Counted from the stretch's first letter, positions 33,586-45,350 are shown. The stretch: DNA of 64,000 nt from Saccopteryx bilineata (GCF_036850765.1 NC_089490.1:275914482-275978481); one strand, 5' to 3'. The notes: generated from the letters alone by a model not told the origin. Numbers and translations are program-made.

Positions 33586-34195
33586 TAGGGTTCATGAATG
33601 ACTAACCAATAATATAAGTTTCTCAATGAAAAAATCACCATGAGCTATTGAATTTGACCTTAATGTAAATATTGCCTTGGCCTACACTTTTGATCCTGGT
33701 TGACCCTCTATGACTTTCAGCTCTGCTCTGATATCCACACTAAGTTCTCATTAGCCAATATTTGGTATTTAATAAATAACTTAAGAAGCCATTGACTTTG
33801 TCTTCATGTTCATCTAAATGGAAACAAGAACAAATAGCAAAGGCATGAGTTAGGCTCTGCCATTGCAATTCACAAATTCCCAGTTAATAATGAATATTTA
33901 TTGTTAAGATTTCTGTTCTCTTGCTTCATTTTCTCACTTCGCTAAAATGCAGTACCTGTGTGGGTTATAAAGTGACTTTTCCATTTTCATTTGTAATCTA
34001 AATTTAAAAATTGTTTAATAGTCTTCAGTTCTATAGGACCATATTGTTTTGTAAATATTTTAGTAAGAGATTCCTTTTTAAACTTCATTTACAAAGAAGA
34101 GCTTTAACTTTTTCATTATTATTAATAGATTTTTGGTGGCAAAAGTCATCATTGTATATAGAATTACATTTATAAGAGTAAAACTTTATGCATAA
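33586..34195. other. AT-rich intergenic DNA
   Basis: Nothing recognised. Confidence 0.5.
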
Positions 34196-34211
34196 AAATG
34201 TAGAGAGATTT

Positions 34212-34592
34212 TTTTTGTGACAGAGACAGAGAGAGAGAGAGACAGAGAGGACAGACAGAGACAGACAGACAGGAAGGGAGAAAGATGAGAAGCATTGATT
34301 CTTCATAGCAGCTCCTTAGTTTCCTTAGTTGTTCATTGACTGCTTTCTCATACGTGCCTTGATCGGGGTGGGGGTGGGGCTACAGCAGAGCAAGTGACCC
34401 CTTGTTCAAGCCAGCAACCTTGGGCTTCAAGCCAGCAACTTTTGAGCTCAAGCCAGTGATCATGGGGTCACGTCTATAATCCCACACTCAAGCTGGATGA
34501 GCCCACGCTCAGTCTGGTGACCTCGGGTTTAACCTGGGTCCTCTACATCTCAGTCTAATGCTCTATCCACTGTGCCACTGCCTGGTCGGGCA
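34212..34592 (-). mobile_element. SINE type C, antisense
   Basis: GA/ACAGACAG-rich tail portion (34217-34275), CTTTCTCATACGTGCCTTGA, repeated phrases like GCTTCAAGCCAGCAAC, and a head CTCTATCCACTGTGCCACTG. Flanks AAATGTAGAGAGATTTT and AAATGTAGAGATTTT suggest a TSD with a 2-bp difference. Confidence 0.85.
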
Positions 34593-34632
34593 GAAATGTA
34601 GAGATTTTAAGCTTATTAAAAAGTTCACTATA

Positions 34633-35011
34633 CCCTGGCCGATTGGCTCAGTGATAGAGTGTTGGCCCAGCCTATGGAAATCCCAGGTTTCATTCCTGGC
34701 CAGAGCACACAGGAGAAACACCCATTTACTTCTCCACCCTTCCCCCTCTCTTTTCTCTCTTTCTCTCTCTTCCCTTCCCACAGCCAAAGCTCCATTGAAG
34801 CAAAGTTGGCCCGGGTGCTGAGGACGACTCCATGGCCTCTGCCTCAGGCACTAGAATGGCTCCAGTTGCAATGAATTGATGCCCCAGATGGGCAGAGCAT
34901 CGCCCCCTAGTAGGCATGCTGGGTGGATCCCAGTTGGGCGCATGCAAGAGTCTGTCTCTCTGCTTCCCTGCTTGTCATTTCAGAAATATAAAAATTAAAA
35001 AATCAATAAAT
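34633..35011 (+). mobile_element. SINE type A, sense, somewhat diverged
   Basis: Head CCCTGGCCGATTGGCTCAGT to an A-rich tail (ATAAAAATTAAAAAATCAAT). TSD AAAAGTTCACTATA and AAAAGTTCAATATA at 34619-34632 and 35012-35025, one mismatch. One internal GGGCAGAGCATCGCCCCCTA unit only. Confidence 0.92.
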
Positions 35012-35025
35012 AAAAGTTCAATATA

Positions 35026-36059
35026 AAATGTTAGTACTTTTTTCTTTCTTTTTATCCATGGTTATTTTACTGGACCCTATAAATTATTCCTTTTCATGAC
35101 CTAATGATCTAGCCTTCAGTTTGTCTATGGAATTTTTAAAAATGTACTGAATGAGCTTGTGGAACTTATTCTGGTTCACAAGAGGATGAGGCTGATAGGG
35201 TGGGAGAAAGGTTCACAGAAAAGGGCCTTCTGCTTATCTTCACAACCAGCCTTCACTGGGCTTCCTTTCCTATTTGCCAATATTCTCATGAATCCAGCAT
35301 CATTTTGAGGCACCCTTATGTCTCTCTCATAGGACATCAACACATATACTCTACCAACTTCTAGGAAATGTACCTAATTCAAGCCAATTTAAAGAATTTT
35401 AAAGTTTATTGGGAGAATCAGGACCCACACAGTTACCCGAGTGCCTCATGGGTCCCCAGTGCGCTCATCGCTTAGGGCTGCAGCCTTCGCCTGGGGCTGC
35501 TGGAGCTGAGGGCACACAGGGCAGCTCTCCAGGGCTGTCAATCTCCTGACTGCTTTTGGTTACTAGGGCACTTCCTGAGCACAGCTCCTCTCTGAGGAAT
35601 GGTATTCTCCACTGAGTTGGCTCCAGGGCCCAGCCCAGAGTTTGACAGTATTTAACGAATTGAATTGATTTAAGATTCTTATTAACAAGAACAATTCAAA
35701 TGCTTATGAATCTATTAAATTCACGTCCTTTCCTCAATTCTTACCTAGCAGTACAAATTCTCCAACAATGATTTCAGAACACAGGGTATGTTAAAGGGAT
35801 TGCATCATCTATAGTACCTTCCTTTTGTGGTATCACTTTTTCCTGCCCTTCCCTACCTGTTTCTTAGGGTCTTTCCTCCTCAGTCTTTCTGTGGAAATGA
35901 GCCCTCTCACTAAAAATTTCCCACCTTAAAAGGGTCCCTAGTCAGATGAGTTAGCTACGCTTTTCAAGAAGGTTTATTGCTTACTGACACTCAGATGTGA
36001 GACCATGTGTTCCTTTGGACATAGGAATTAAGAGAAAACTTTCAAGTACCATTTAACAT
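35026..36059. other. Intergenic, nothing recognised
   Basis: A GC-richer patch at 35410-35640 (GGGGCTGCTGGAGCTGAGGG) could be a decayed repeat, but I cannot assign it. Confidence 0.45.
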
Positions 36060-36625
36060 TAAATTAGTTATTGAGACATAACTTATACATAGAAGATTCC
36101 ACCCACTTTAATGGAAAGTTCTCTCAGCTTTTACAGACATGGCTCCTGTAATCTCCACCACAATTAAGATATGGAATTCACTTTCATTTAGCATAATGCA
36201 TTTGAGATTCACCCATGGGGTTCACGTATCAGTGGTTAATTTGTAAAGAGTGGCTGAGAGGTATTCCATTTTGTGGCTATACCCCAGTTTGCATATCCAT
36301 TCATCAGCTGAAGGCTATTAGGGTCATTTCCAGTTTGGGTGATTATGAATTAAGCCACAGTAAACATTCGTACACAGGCTTTGTTGGAACTTGTTTTTGT
36401 TTTGCCTGAGTGAATACCTATATATAGGAATGCTGGGTCATGGTAAGTGGATATTAAACTTTATAAGAAATTGCCAAACTGTTTTCTAAAGTACTTGTAA
36501 CTTTTTGCTTTGCCACCAGCTCTGTCTGAAAGTTTTAGTTGCTCCACATCCTTGCTAGCACTAGTATTATCAATAAAAACTTTTGCCATTGATGTTGTTT
36601 AAGTATAATTTATTTCTATTTGTTT
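36060..36625 (-). mobile_element. Old L1 (L1M-like), antisense
   Basis: TTAGTTATTGAGACATAACT, GGTATTCCATTTTGTGGCTA, CAGTTTGCATATCCATTCAT and GGAATGCTGGGTCATGGTAA give the antisense L1 order from the 3' UTR into ORF2. Frames are broken. Confidence 0.8.
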
Positions 36626-37368
36626 TGTCCTTTTCAAAAAGAAAAGATCTTTGGTATGCTTTAGTTTTCAGTCTTCCTGTTTCCTTAATTATTTCTTCTC
36701 TCATTTCCCTTGTTATTGTTGTCAATATTTAATTATTCTGATCTTTTTTAAGTGCTCAATAGTTGATTATGTTAGTCATTGTAGTTCATAAGTTTGTCTG
36801 TTCACAATTGTTTCTTGAATACCATTTATTCACCCTAGGATTAATTTCCTGCCAAAATATTAACTTTCAAACTAATTGCCAGTTTATTTTCAGGTAATCA
36901 ATATTTTTAGTCTGCTAGCTTTTAAGATTTTTTTAAAAAAATTATAGTTTACTGAGGAGCCACTGCACCACCTTACCTGCAGGTGTTGTAAAGTACCAAA
37001 AGCTAAGAATTAATATTAATATTTTGGGAGGCTTGAAGAACATTTTATTAATTTGGGTTAAGGTGTGCAGAGAAATTGTGAGAAATAGTCCCTCTACTGT
37101 GTGATTGGCATGGCCAGGATGGCCCTTGGCATTGTATTATGAACGCAAAGGGGAGGAAAACATGGATCCCCAGACATTCCACCATGCCTGTGGGGAAAGG
37201 GGTGAATGGCTAGCCAGGTGCAGGGAGAGAAAAGCCAAATAAACCTTTTCTTATAGCAATGAACCATTTGTGGACATTTGTCCCCACAGAAACTACTTCT
37301 CCTATGTAAATGAGTGTGATTAACACATGTGACTCTGGACAGAGAGATGGCAGATAAACACTAGATAA
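36626..37368. other. Intergenic, nothing recognised
   Basis: AT-rich. No supported feature. Confidence 0.5.
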
Positions 37369-37384
37369 TATAGGAATGCCTTTT

Positions 37385-37774
37385 TTTTTTTTTTTTTTTC
37401 TGAAGCTGGAAACAGGGAGAGACAGTCAGACAGACTCCCACATGCGCCCAACCGGGATCCACCCGGCACGCCCACCAGGGGCGACGCTCTGCCCACCAGG
37501 GGGCGATGCTCTGACCCTCCGGGGAGTCACTCTGCCGCAACCAGAGCCACTCTAGCGCCTGGGGTAGAGGCCAAGGAGCCATCCCCAGCGCCCGGGCCAT
37601 CTTTGCTCCAATGGAGCCTTGGCTGTGGGAGGGGAAGAGAGAGACAGAGAGGAAGGAGGGGGGGTGGGTGGAGAAGCAAATGGGTGGTTCTCCTATGTGC
37701 CCTGGCCGGGAATCGAACCCGGGTCCCCTGCACGCCAGGCCGACGCTCTACCGCTGAGCCAACCAGCCAGGGCC
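37385..37774 (-). mobile_element. SINE type A, full length, antisense
   Basis: Poly-T tail then CTGAAGCTGGAAACAGGGAG through to GAGCCAACCAGCCAGGGC. Two internal CCACCAGGGG units. A perfect TSD, TATAGGAATGCCTTTT, occurs at 37369-37384 and 37775-37790. Confidence 0.95.
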
Positions 37775-37887
37775 TATAGGAATGCCTTTTAATATGTAAA
37801 AAGACATCTTTCTACCATTGTGTTGACTTGTAAATTTTATTTTCTCCAAAATGATGTATGGCTTGCAAATTGAACGTGGTCCTATCA

Positions 37888-38130
37888 TGTTAAAGGACAT
37901 ATGACTATAACCAATAGTGGTAAGGGGCTCCTAATTACAACTTTTGCTTCTATACTTCCCACTTACAAAACTATAAAAACTAAGTAGAACAAAGGGCTGG
38001 CGTGCTCTCCCTCAGACCTCTGTCGGAGTTGCCACCCCTTGGCCAAGCTAGACAATAAAGCTATGGTGTGTAATCGACGGACTTTGTTCGTGTCTTCAAT
38101 GTTTCGGGTCCCTCCAGATTAGGCTTAACA
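37888..38130 (+). mobile_element. Candidate solo ERV LTR, sense
   Basis: The unit starts TGTTAA and ends TTAACA, a 6-bp terminal inverted repeat as in retroviral LTRs. Inside, in order, are a CCAAT box (ATAACCAATAGTGG), a TATA-like TATAAAAAC near 37972, a polyadenylation signal AATAAA near 38055, and a U5-like end rich in TCGGGTCCCTCC. The flanks (ATCA and TTTA) do not form a TSD, and the true left boundary may lie further left. No coding content. Confidence 0.65.
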
Positions 38131-38237
38131 TTTACATTTACACAAAGATACATGCAGAGATTCTCTGTCCTTTCTGAATTTTAAACTTTTTATCTCTGTT
38201 TTATATTATTAATGCATTTCAGAACTATTTTCTAATT

Positions 38238-38375
38238 TTTAGTTTTATTGAGATACAATTGACATATAACATTGTGTAAGTTTAAAGTATACCACATGTT
38301 GATTTGATACATAGGTATTGATTTCTATACTTGATTACCACCATAATGTTAGCTAACACTGTTCCAACTCTTCAA
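38238..38375 (-). mobile_element. Old L1 3' end, antisense
   Basis: TAGTTTTATTGAGATACAAT, TTGACATATAACATTGTG and GTTTAAAGTATACCACATG match the antisense L1MA/MB-type 3' UTR. Confidence 0.8.
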
Positions 38376-40037
38376 TTTTTAAAATTTGTTGTCTATGTGT
38401 TTGCTTTTTTCTGTGTATTTTTAAATTCACAAATAATTACTTTAATTTTCAGGATTTTTTATGTTTTATGACTATTACTCTTTGTTTTGTTTCAGAATAT
38501 ATAGTTTTTTTAATGGTTGCTATTTCTTTAATCTCCAAGTATCAAAATATTCTTATTTTAAAGCCACTTTTTATATTTAAAAATTATTTTTATTTCATAG
38601 GGCAATTTTATTTTCTGGTGGTTGATTTTCTTGTGGATCATTCTTAGCATTAGGGTTTCTCATTTCTGGTTTGCAGGCTTATCCTTATAGTTCTTCTTTC
38701 TCCATTTTCCTCCCTTCGTCTCCTTCTCCTGGCTGTTAGCCTGACTGTCTAGTCATTTCTGGTAGCTTCCAACCCTGTTTCTCTAGAGCCTACAATCCAG
38801 AATCAAGTGTTCATTGTCTTGCTGCTTTGGGCCCTGATGTAGTCACCAAACAGCCTTGGGGTGCTCAAGCTCTGGTTCTATTTGCAAGTCTCCTCTTTCT
38901 TCCCATATAAGCATCTCCCATCAGTCCTTATATTTGTTCTATTTTTACCTTTCCTTTGTGGAAAAAGGCATCTGATCCAAATTCATTTAAACTGGGGGCT
39001 TGGCTTTGATCCCCAACTACCTACCAGATTCACCCTCCACACGCCACTGTCTGCCCTCAGAGCTGGTGGACAGTTGGTACAGTCAGCCTCATTTCCCTCT
39101 TTGTGTTTCTTTTCCTTTTCTGTTGACACAACTGTTTTTCCTATTTTTGTACTCAGTTATGTCCTCCTAATTATTTCAATTACTCTCTCATTCCTATGTG
39201 TTTTGTGGTGATGGAGAGAGGGGAGTTTGACATACAAACTTACCACACCCCCTGAGCCAGAAGTTCCTTTTTTTCTTCTCAAAGTGTCCAGATGTAACTG
39301 AAGCACTATTCTAATAGTCACACATTTCAAATGCAATAAATAAAAATGAACAGTAGAATATAGCATCAAAGTGTAAATTCCCAGTTCGAGAATGGTGTTT
39401 TCAAGACAGTGGGTTTTCCATGATCACTAACAGGATAAAAGGAAGTTTATGGGAAGAAATGTGGGTACAATATTCTTAGAAATTCATGGGTCTGGCTTAT
39501 TTGCCAAGACACCAAATGGCTTCAGGGGAATTTATACTCTGATTAGTGTGAGACTTTAAAAGATAAATCTGCAACGGCTGCAGAGAAGCAGCAAAATTAA
39601 TGGCTGGCCATCTGGCTTGGTTTTATTAACCTATTTGTTCCAACTGTGTTTGTTGGCTTTCAGTAGATAGGGCAGATGAAGATGAACTAGCTACAAGACA
39701 ATTTTAAAGGACTTCTGAGATTTTTTCTTTCTCTCTCTCTCTCTTTTTTTTTTTTTTTGACAATACTTTGTGCAAGACTATAGTGCTGTGTAAGGCATTT
39801 ATTTATATTCTTAACAGATATTGGTCACCTCTATCATGCTCCAGGCACTGCTGAACACCAAGTAGGAAATACATGAGAAATGCACAACCCTGTGTCCAGG
39901 GGCCTCTGTGATATTGCTCATGTGTGGGTGCTGGTCATGCTCCATGGCTACCTCTTTGTTTGTTTTCAAATCTGTAACCATGTATTGAATATTTTGTGAG
40001 ACTGAACAAAAATCTTTTCCAGGTCACAAATAAGAGT
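38376..40037. other. Intergenic, little recognised
   Basis: 39721-39758 is a (CT)n plus T run. A 116-codon plus-strand frame at 38861-39211 is hydrophobic and phenylalanine-rich, but has no recognisable domain or start context, and is probably chance in pyrimidine-rich DNA. Confidence 0.45.
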
Positions 40038-40215
40038 TTGTTTTCTTTCTTTCTTCCCTCTTTCCTTTCTGTCTTTTTTCTTTCTTCCTACCCTCCTCCC
40101 TTTCCTTTCCTTTCCTTTCCATTCCTTTTCCCCTCCTTCCCTCCCTGTCACCTTCCCTATTTTCTTCCCTCTCTCCCTTCTTCCCCCCCTCCTTCCTTCT
40201 TTCCTTCCTTCCTGT
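40038..40215. repeat. Polypyrimidine tract (CTTT/TTCC)n
   Basis: Almost 180 bp of nearly pure C/T on the plus strand, with TTTCC units at 40099-40120 and CCTTCCTT units at 40190-40215. Open frames across it merely reflect the lack of purines. Confidence 0.95.
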
Positions 40216-40611
40216 CATTTCTTTAGGAAACTAGTAGCTTTAGTTCTTCTTGCTTTACTGATGTGACTTAGAGATGAAGGAAGAAAGAGGGTGGTGTTGA
40301 CACACTTCAGTTCTATGAGACAGTGAGTCATGTGTGGACTTTTCTCTGGACTGTTACAGGTCTAGGCTTTTTTTCTCCCTCTTTTAAACACTCTTTGTGA
40401 GAAGATAGACAAGATGAAGAAAGTAGGACAAAAAGACTTCAAGGAAGGAAGGATGTAGGCAGGGAGTTGCAGATGGAGATTCATGACATGAAGGATGTGT
40501 TAGTGGAAGGTTTACTGTACTCTACTACCTTTAATGCTGTACTTTGTTCATTTCCCAAGGGACATGAATTGTGTAACACTAGCAGTTACCATCATCTTGG
40601 TCATTCATAAT
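40216..40611. other. Intergenic, nothing recognised
   Basis: No supported feature. Confidence 0.5.
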
Positions 40612-40765
40612 GTGTGCCTAGCCCTGTACATGCACTTGCCCATTTACTCCTCACATAACCATACAAGGCAGGTAACATCATTATCCCCACCAGGATACTG
40701 GTACCTTTGCTAATTTGGGTCATGCTGCTAGTAATGAACTAAGCAAGACTTCAAATCCAGTTTTT
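40612..40765 (-). mobile_element. MIR SINE, antisense
   Basis: GTGCCTAGCCCTGTACATGC, CCATTTACTCCTCACATAAC, ATACAAGGCAGGTAACATCA, TTATCCCCACC and AAGACTTCAAATCCAG are the MIR core and head reversed. Confidence 0.85.
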
Positions 40766-41874
40766 CCCCATAGCCTGTGTTCCCCACAGAGATGAGTTGC
40801 ACAAATGTGGGTTTTGAAGGATCCTGAAATCAGTGCATTAAATGCGGGGTGGGATCGTTCTCTGGGATGCTCTGAACATGGCCAGGGTAGCTGCATCAGC
40901 ACATGAGGAGTCTGATAGGCAACCCCAGAGAGACTTGAAATGGCGCCAGGCTTCCTCCCTGGTCCTCACACTTAATGTTCCCTGTAGCTATATGTGTTAT
41001 ACAATCATTTCAATCAATCATGCTTCTGGTTGTGATGCTCGGCTAAGAGAGGTTACAAGGAATAGTCTGTAGTCTTGCCGTTTGTGTGTCTTGTGCTGGC
41101 TGTGTTGGGAAGTAGCTTTGGGAAATCCAGGGATCACCGACTTCTTCTCTAAGGCATGGACAGATGGGGAAAGAGTTTCAGTTTTATTTTTGGCATAGAT
41201 CTCCATATTTATGCAGAAGCCTTTGTATGTGTATATGTTTACTGAATTTGCATCAGCTGCTAACCTCAAATAACCCCCTTTTTGATGGTAATGAGGCCAC
41301 ATTTTGTTTTCTCTATGAATAAATGAGATCCCAAATTATCCAACATCTGCAGAGCTTGAACTAACACGATGCTGCCTTCCCCTCTCTTGTCTTTTCCAGC
41401 AAAAACATGTTTGCCATTTACTTTGTTGATTCTACTTTCTGAAATGTCTATAGGAATGGTTTTCTTCTTCTAGAGGTCACATTTCATGCTTTGTGGTATC
41501 TTTTCCTCAAAATTTAAACAATTCTGATAAAAGTGATTGAATCCAATCTAATTAATAAGCACTTACTGAGATCCAGCTGGGCCAGGCTCAGAGGATGGAG
41601 CTTGAAGTCTACATGGCAGATGGTAGCCAGGACTCTGTCAGCTACCAGGTGTCTGGTGCCATGCCTATATCCTGGGATCTTGTCCCGGGTCCTATATGTC
41701 TGTCTCTAGTAACAACATAGACATATTTCATAAACTTTCTGGCTTCCAGCTTTGTCCTCCATAAAATTAGAAGGTAGGTCATGATGAACTATCTATAAAA
41801 TCCCAAGATCTGGGTTTATTTGTAAATCTTGTGCAATTATTTGTGAAATAGAAAAAATATCCTGCCATTTATTT
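40766..41874. other. Intergenic, nothing recognised
   Basis: No supported feature. Confidence 0.5.
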
Positions 41875-42060
41875 GTTTTTTAATTTCTTTTTTTAAAATT
41901 AATTTTTAGAGAAGAGAGAGAGAGGAAGGGAGAGTGTGGAGGGAGGAGCAGAAAGAAGCAATTCCCATACATGCCTTGGCTGGGCAAACCCAGGGTTTCG
42001 AACTGGCCACCACAGTGTTACAGGTTCACGCTTTATCCACTGCGCCACCACAGGTCAGGC
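41875..42060 (-). mobile_element. SINE type B, antisense
   Basis: T-rich tail, GAGAGAGAGAGGAAGGGAG, CATACATGCCTTGGCTGGGC and a head ending CCACCACAGGTCAGGC. A weak TSD (CCATTTATT near 41864, CCACTTATT near 42065) fits a moderately old insertion. Confidence 0.88.
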
Positions 42061-43357
42061 CCCACCACTTATTAATTCAGTAGGCCTCTGGTGCTTTCAT
42101 ATGTATATAACCACTGAACAATTGTTTAGAACACCTCAAGCAGAGTAAAAGTTTGTCAAAAATATTCATGTAAGATGATTCCGTAGTAAATGGTCACTTT
42201 TTGAATGAATGAGCTTATACATTTTCTTTTATAGAAATTTTAACTGTTTTAAATGATATTAATGAAGTGTAAGCCAGTTTTCATGCATTTATAGTTAATG
42301 TTGCTAACATATATGGTTATATGTAAAAGATGATGACTGTTAGGAGTTAACTGTTTTATGATTATTTCACTCTAGTGTCAAATTATTCTCACTGTCTTAT
42401 AAAAGAAAAGCTTCATTCATCCATCAGATGGCCTATTTTCTTGGTACTAAATCTGGGGAAGACTTTTCATTGTAAATTATTTAAACATTCACTTAAATCA
42501 TGACTTCAGCAAATTCAACATATGAAGTAAAAACATTAAGTAGGCTTAATATGATATGAAGATCAGCATTACTTCAAGATTTAAAATATGGCTTCTCCTT
42601 ACATATTTAAAATACATTTTAATTTTTAAAAGTTTTTTGTGGTTATAATTTAAAATTCCCCCCATCTTTATTAAGGTATCATCAACAAATATTTTATATA
42701 TCTTATCATGTTAAACTTCACAGGAAAGGAATGCATTTTGTGGACAAGGCAGACCTCAAATTCTATAATTTTTTTTTGAAGTCAGGGTGGTCTTCTGCCT
42801 TCTGTATTTCAGATTAGGAAACTTCTGCAAAGAGCATCTCCACTCCTCCACAGACCCTGTGAAAGCATGTTAAAGGCTTGCTGTATTAGGTCAGCTCTAG
42901 TTTATCCAGACCTTTTTTTTTTCTTGGTGAAGTGAGGGTATTGCCTACTTTCTGTTAGTTTTCTCCTGCCTCCTTGGTTATAAAGATCATCTGGTGGAAC
43001 TTATCACAGATACAGTTCAGAATCTTTGGGGAGGACCCGAGAAGCGAACATGTGGCCAGAATCCCAGTGATGCTGGTCACCCCGAAAGCTCAGAAACATG
43101 GTTTTGGGGTACTGTCTCTGGGTTGTGTGGCAAACTTACCACTTGACTTACTTCTGATTGTAGATGAGTCTCTCTAACTTTATGTTGATCCAAAGAGAAG
43201 GATAATAAAGTTAGTTAGAACACATGAAAGCAAACAGAATTCAGGGGTTTCAAATGACTCCTTCCTTCCAACCCTGCCTCAAAAAGTTGGGACACCTTCC
43301 TGATTGAGTGGAAGAGAAAATACATGACAATGATGCAGATGAGGGCACTAGTCCTGG
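42061..43357. other. Intergenic, nothing firm
   Basis: 42660-42720 (CCATCTTTATTAAGGTATCA) may be a tiny antisense old-L1 3' end. Otherwise AT-rich and unrecognised. Confidence 0.45.
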
Positions 43358-43515
43358 AAACCATTAATGAGCATCTCCAGGTACCATGGCAAACACACTA
43401 CACACAGGGTCTCTCATTCTCACTAGAACCTTATATGCCCAAGAAACTGAGGCTGTGGTGGTCCAAATAACTTATGCACAATTATACACTCCGTATAGGG
43501 GAAAGATGGAATGAA
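43358..43515 (-). mobile_element. MIR SINE, antisense
   Basis: TTAATGAGCATCTCCAGGTA, TCTCATTCTCACTAGAACC, CAAGAAACTGAGGCTGTGG and GGGGAAAGATGGAATGAAAA keep the MIR order. Confidence 0.75.
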
Positions 43516-43563
43516 AATCCTTTTCAGATTAACTCCAATTTCCACGATATCTACTATAATAAA

Positions 43564-43600
43564 AATGCTCCTAATAAAAACTGAAATTATTAGGAGCATT
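43564..43600. repeat. Perfect 14-bp inverted repeat (hairpin)
   Basis: AATGCTCCTAATAA (43564-43577) and its exact reverse complement TTATTAGGAGCATT (43587-43600) are separated by nine bases, AAACTGAAA. The outer flanks are A/T-rich and only weakly complementary. Confidence 0.95.
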
Positions 43601-43734
43601 ATAATTTACAGGAGAATTTCACAAACACAGTCTCATCAAATATCTAACATGTCTTTTCTCTATTCTACAAAAAAGTCTTGGCTATTCCATCACCATGTCT
43701 TCATGAATGCTATTATCCTCACCCAGAATCCTCC

Positions 43735-44080
43735 CCACCTTTATTGATCCAAATTCTATTCATCTTCATGTCTTGCTCAAGACCCACCACCTTCACTGCA
43801 GCTTTCCTTACCCAGTCTGACTTCTGACCTTTGAGTCATGACAGCATTACTGATAAGTTACTTGCAGTTTTACACATGATTTTACTGTGATCTGTGCTGT
43901 GTATTTTGCTCTGATGGTTTTAATTCATTTCAATCATTTATTTCATCTGATTGTGATTATTCCAGTGTTTCCAATGATATTGTGAGTTCTTAAAGGATTG
44001 CCCTAATTTTCACAATGCATCTATGTCCTTCACAGCACTTTGAACAAGGCTGGACCTGTACGTCTTTCTCTCATTTGATA
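43735..44080 (+). mobile_element. L2 3' portion, sense
   Basis: CATGTCTTGCTCAAGACCCA, CACTGCAGCTTTCCTTACCC, TATTGTGAGTTCTTAAAGGA and ATCTATGTCCTTCACAGCAC follow the L2 3' end. No coding frame survives. Confidence 0.7.
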
Positions 44081-44677
44081 AATGACCACCAATATCTGCC
44101 AAAACAGAGCTTCCCAACTTCTGTATTGGGAACAGCTCCCACAGTGCCTTGGCCCTTGGAGCTAATGGAGCCCCAGGATCATTAGCTACTAGAACAAACA
44201 AATATAATTTATGAAAAAGTAAAAGGTTGGGAAGCACTGTGACAGCCAGATGACCAAATGTATCCTGTTCTTTCCTCAAATCGGCCATAATTATATAGAG
44301 AAATTCAGAAGGCACTCAGGAAGTTGACAAATATTTATATATTTTAAAGAACCACAACTCTTATAAAGTGCAAATTCATAGCTGATTGTGTTTAAGAGGT
44401 TGATATGAAAAGAAACTACAATATTCCATATAGTAAGTCAGACTAACCCTAGACATGCCTGATGGTTACACTTTCTATTAATATAGAATTGATTTGTAAG
44501 GTAACTTTATAAAGATACTGCTGCCTAAGCATAATGTCAATATTGACCATGATTGTAGAAAAAATGTCTCATTATATTAAAATGTTATACAAATATTTAG
44601 ACACAAAAACACAGCATACACACAAAGAAAATGTTCAACAAGGAGTGACATTGGTCATTGGCAGTTTTCATATTATA
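44081..44677. other. Intergenic, nothing recognised
   Basis: A minus-strand frame of 101 codons at 44010-44315 overlaps the L2 relic and has no domain. Confidence 0.5.
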
Positions 44678-44679
44678 TA

Positions 44680-44970
44680 CAGGGTGGGCAAAAGTAGGTT
44701 TACAATACCATTGTAATATTTTTAAAATATTTTATTTATTGATTTTTAGAGAGAGGGGAGAGAGAGAGAGAAGGGGAGGAGCAGGAAGCATTAACTCCCA
44801 TATGTGCCTTGACCAGGCAAGCCCAAGGTTTCAAACCGGCAACCTCAGTGTTCCAAGTTGACGCTTTATCCCACTGTGCCACCACAGGTCAGGCCCATTG
44901 TGATATTTTTGAGTTAATAAAGCTATTATAATAATAATTATAACTTGCATGTCTTTTTCTATATAAACAA
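44680..44970 (+). mobile_element. Mariner-type terminal piece, interrupted by SINE B
   Basis: CAGGGTGGGCAAAAGTAGGT, just after a TA dinucleotide (44678-44679), is the end sequence I remember for mariner-derived MITEs in bats and other mammals. The matching inverted end is not seen on the right, so this copy is partial. The right limit is a guess. A SINE B sits inside at 44724-44894. Confidence 0.55.
44724..44894 (-). mobile_element. SINE type B, antisense
   Basis: T/A-rich tail, GAGAGAGGGGAGAGAGAGAG, CATATGTGCCTTGACCAGGC, and a head ending CCACCACAGGTCAGGC. TSD CCATTGTAATATTTTT and CCATTGTGATATTTTT at 44708-44723 and 44895-44910, one mismatch. Confidence 0.93.
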
Positions 44971-45237
44971 CTCACACATATCAAATGGTTTTGACCGAAT
45001 CTATGGACATGAAAACGAGATCAATAGTAACTCTGCAGAATGAGGAACATACAAGATGGGGCAACATTGTGGGAGCAGTCATGTCCCAGAACAGTGACTG
45101 AAAGATCATGATCACAGTAGACCTGGGGGCTGTTTGTCAGGACTAGAAAGATGAGTCAACTGGACTCACAGGACTGGTACTAGGGGAAGGACCAGGCTTA
45201 TGGCCCAAAGAACAGACTGTAAGTCTTGTTCAGATTA

Positions 45238-45350
45238 ATCCAATGTGCTAGGCAGTTGGTGCTTTAACATATGTTAACTCTAAACTTTTGCAACAACTCT
45301 GGGAGGAAAATATTATCCCTGTCCCAATTTTCTTAGATGGAATGGAGTTA
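45238..45350 (-). mobile_element. MIR SINE, antisense
   Basis: AATGTGCTAGGCAGTTGGTG, TTAACATATGTTAACTCTAA, TTGCAACAACTCTGGGAGGA and ATTATCCCTGTCCCAATTTT show the MIR 3' half reversed. Confidence 0.8.

Noticed and set aside
40024..40226. Low-complexity basic or phenylalanine/serine-rich peptides
   Set aside because: They are translations of the polypyrimidine tract, where stop codons are rare by composition.
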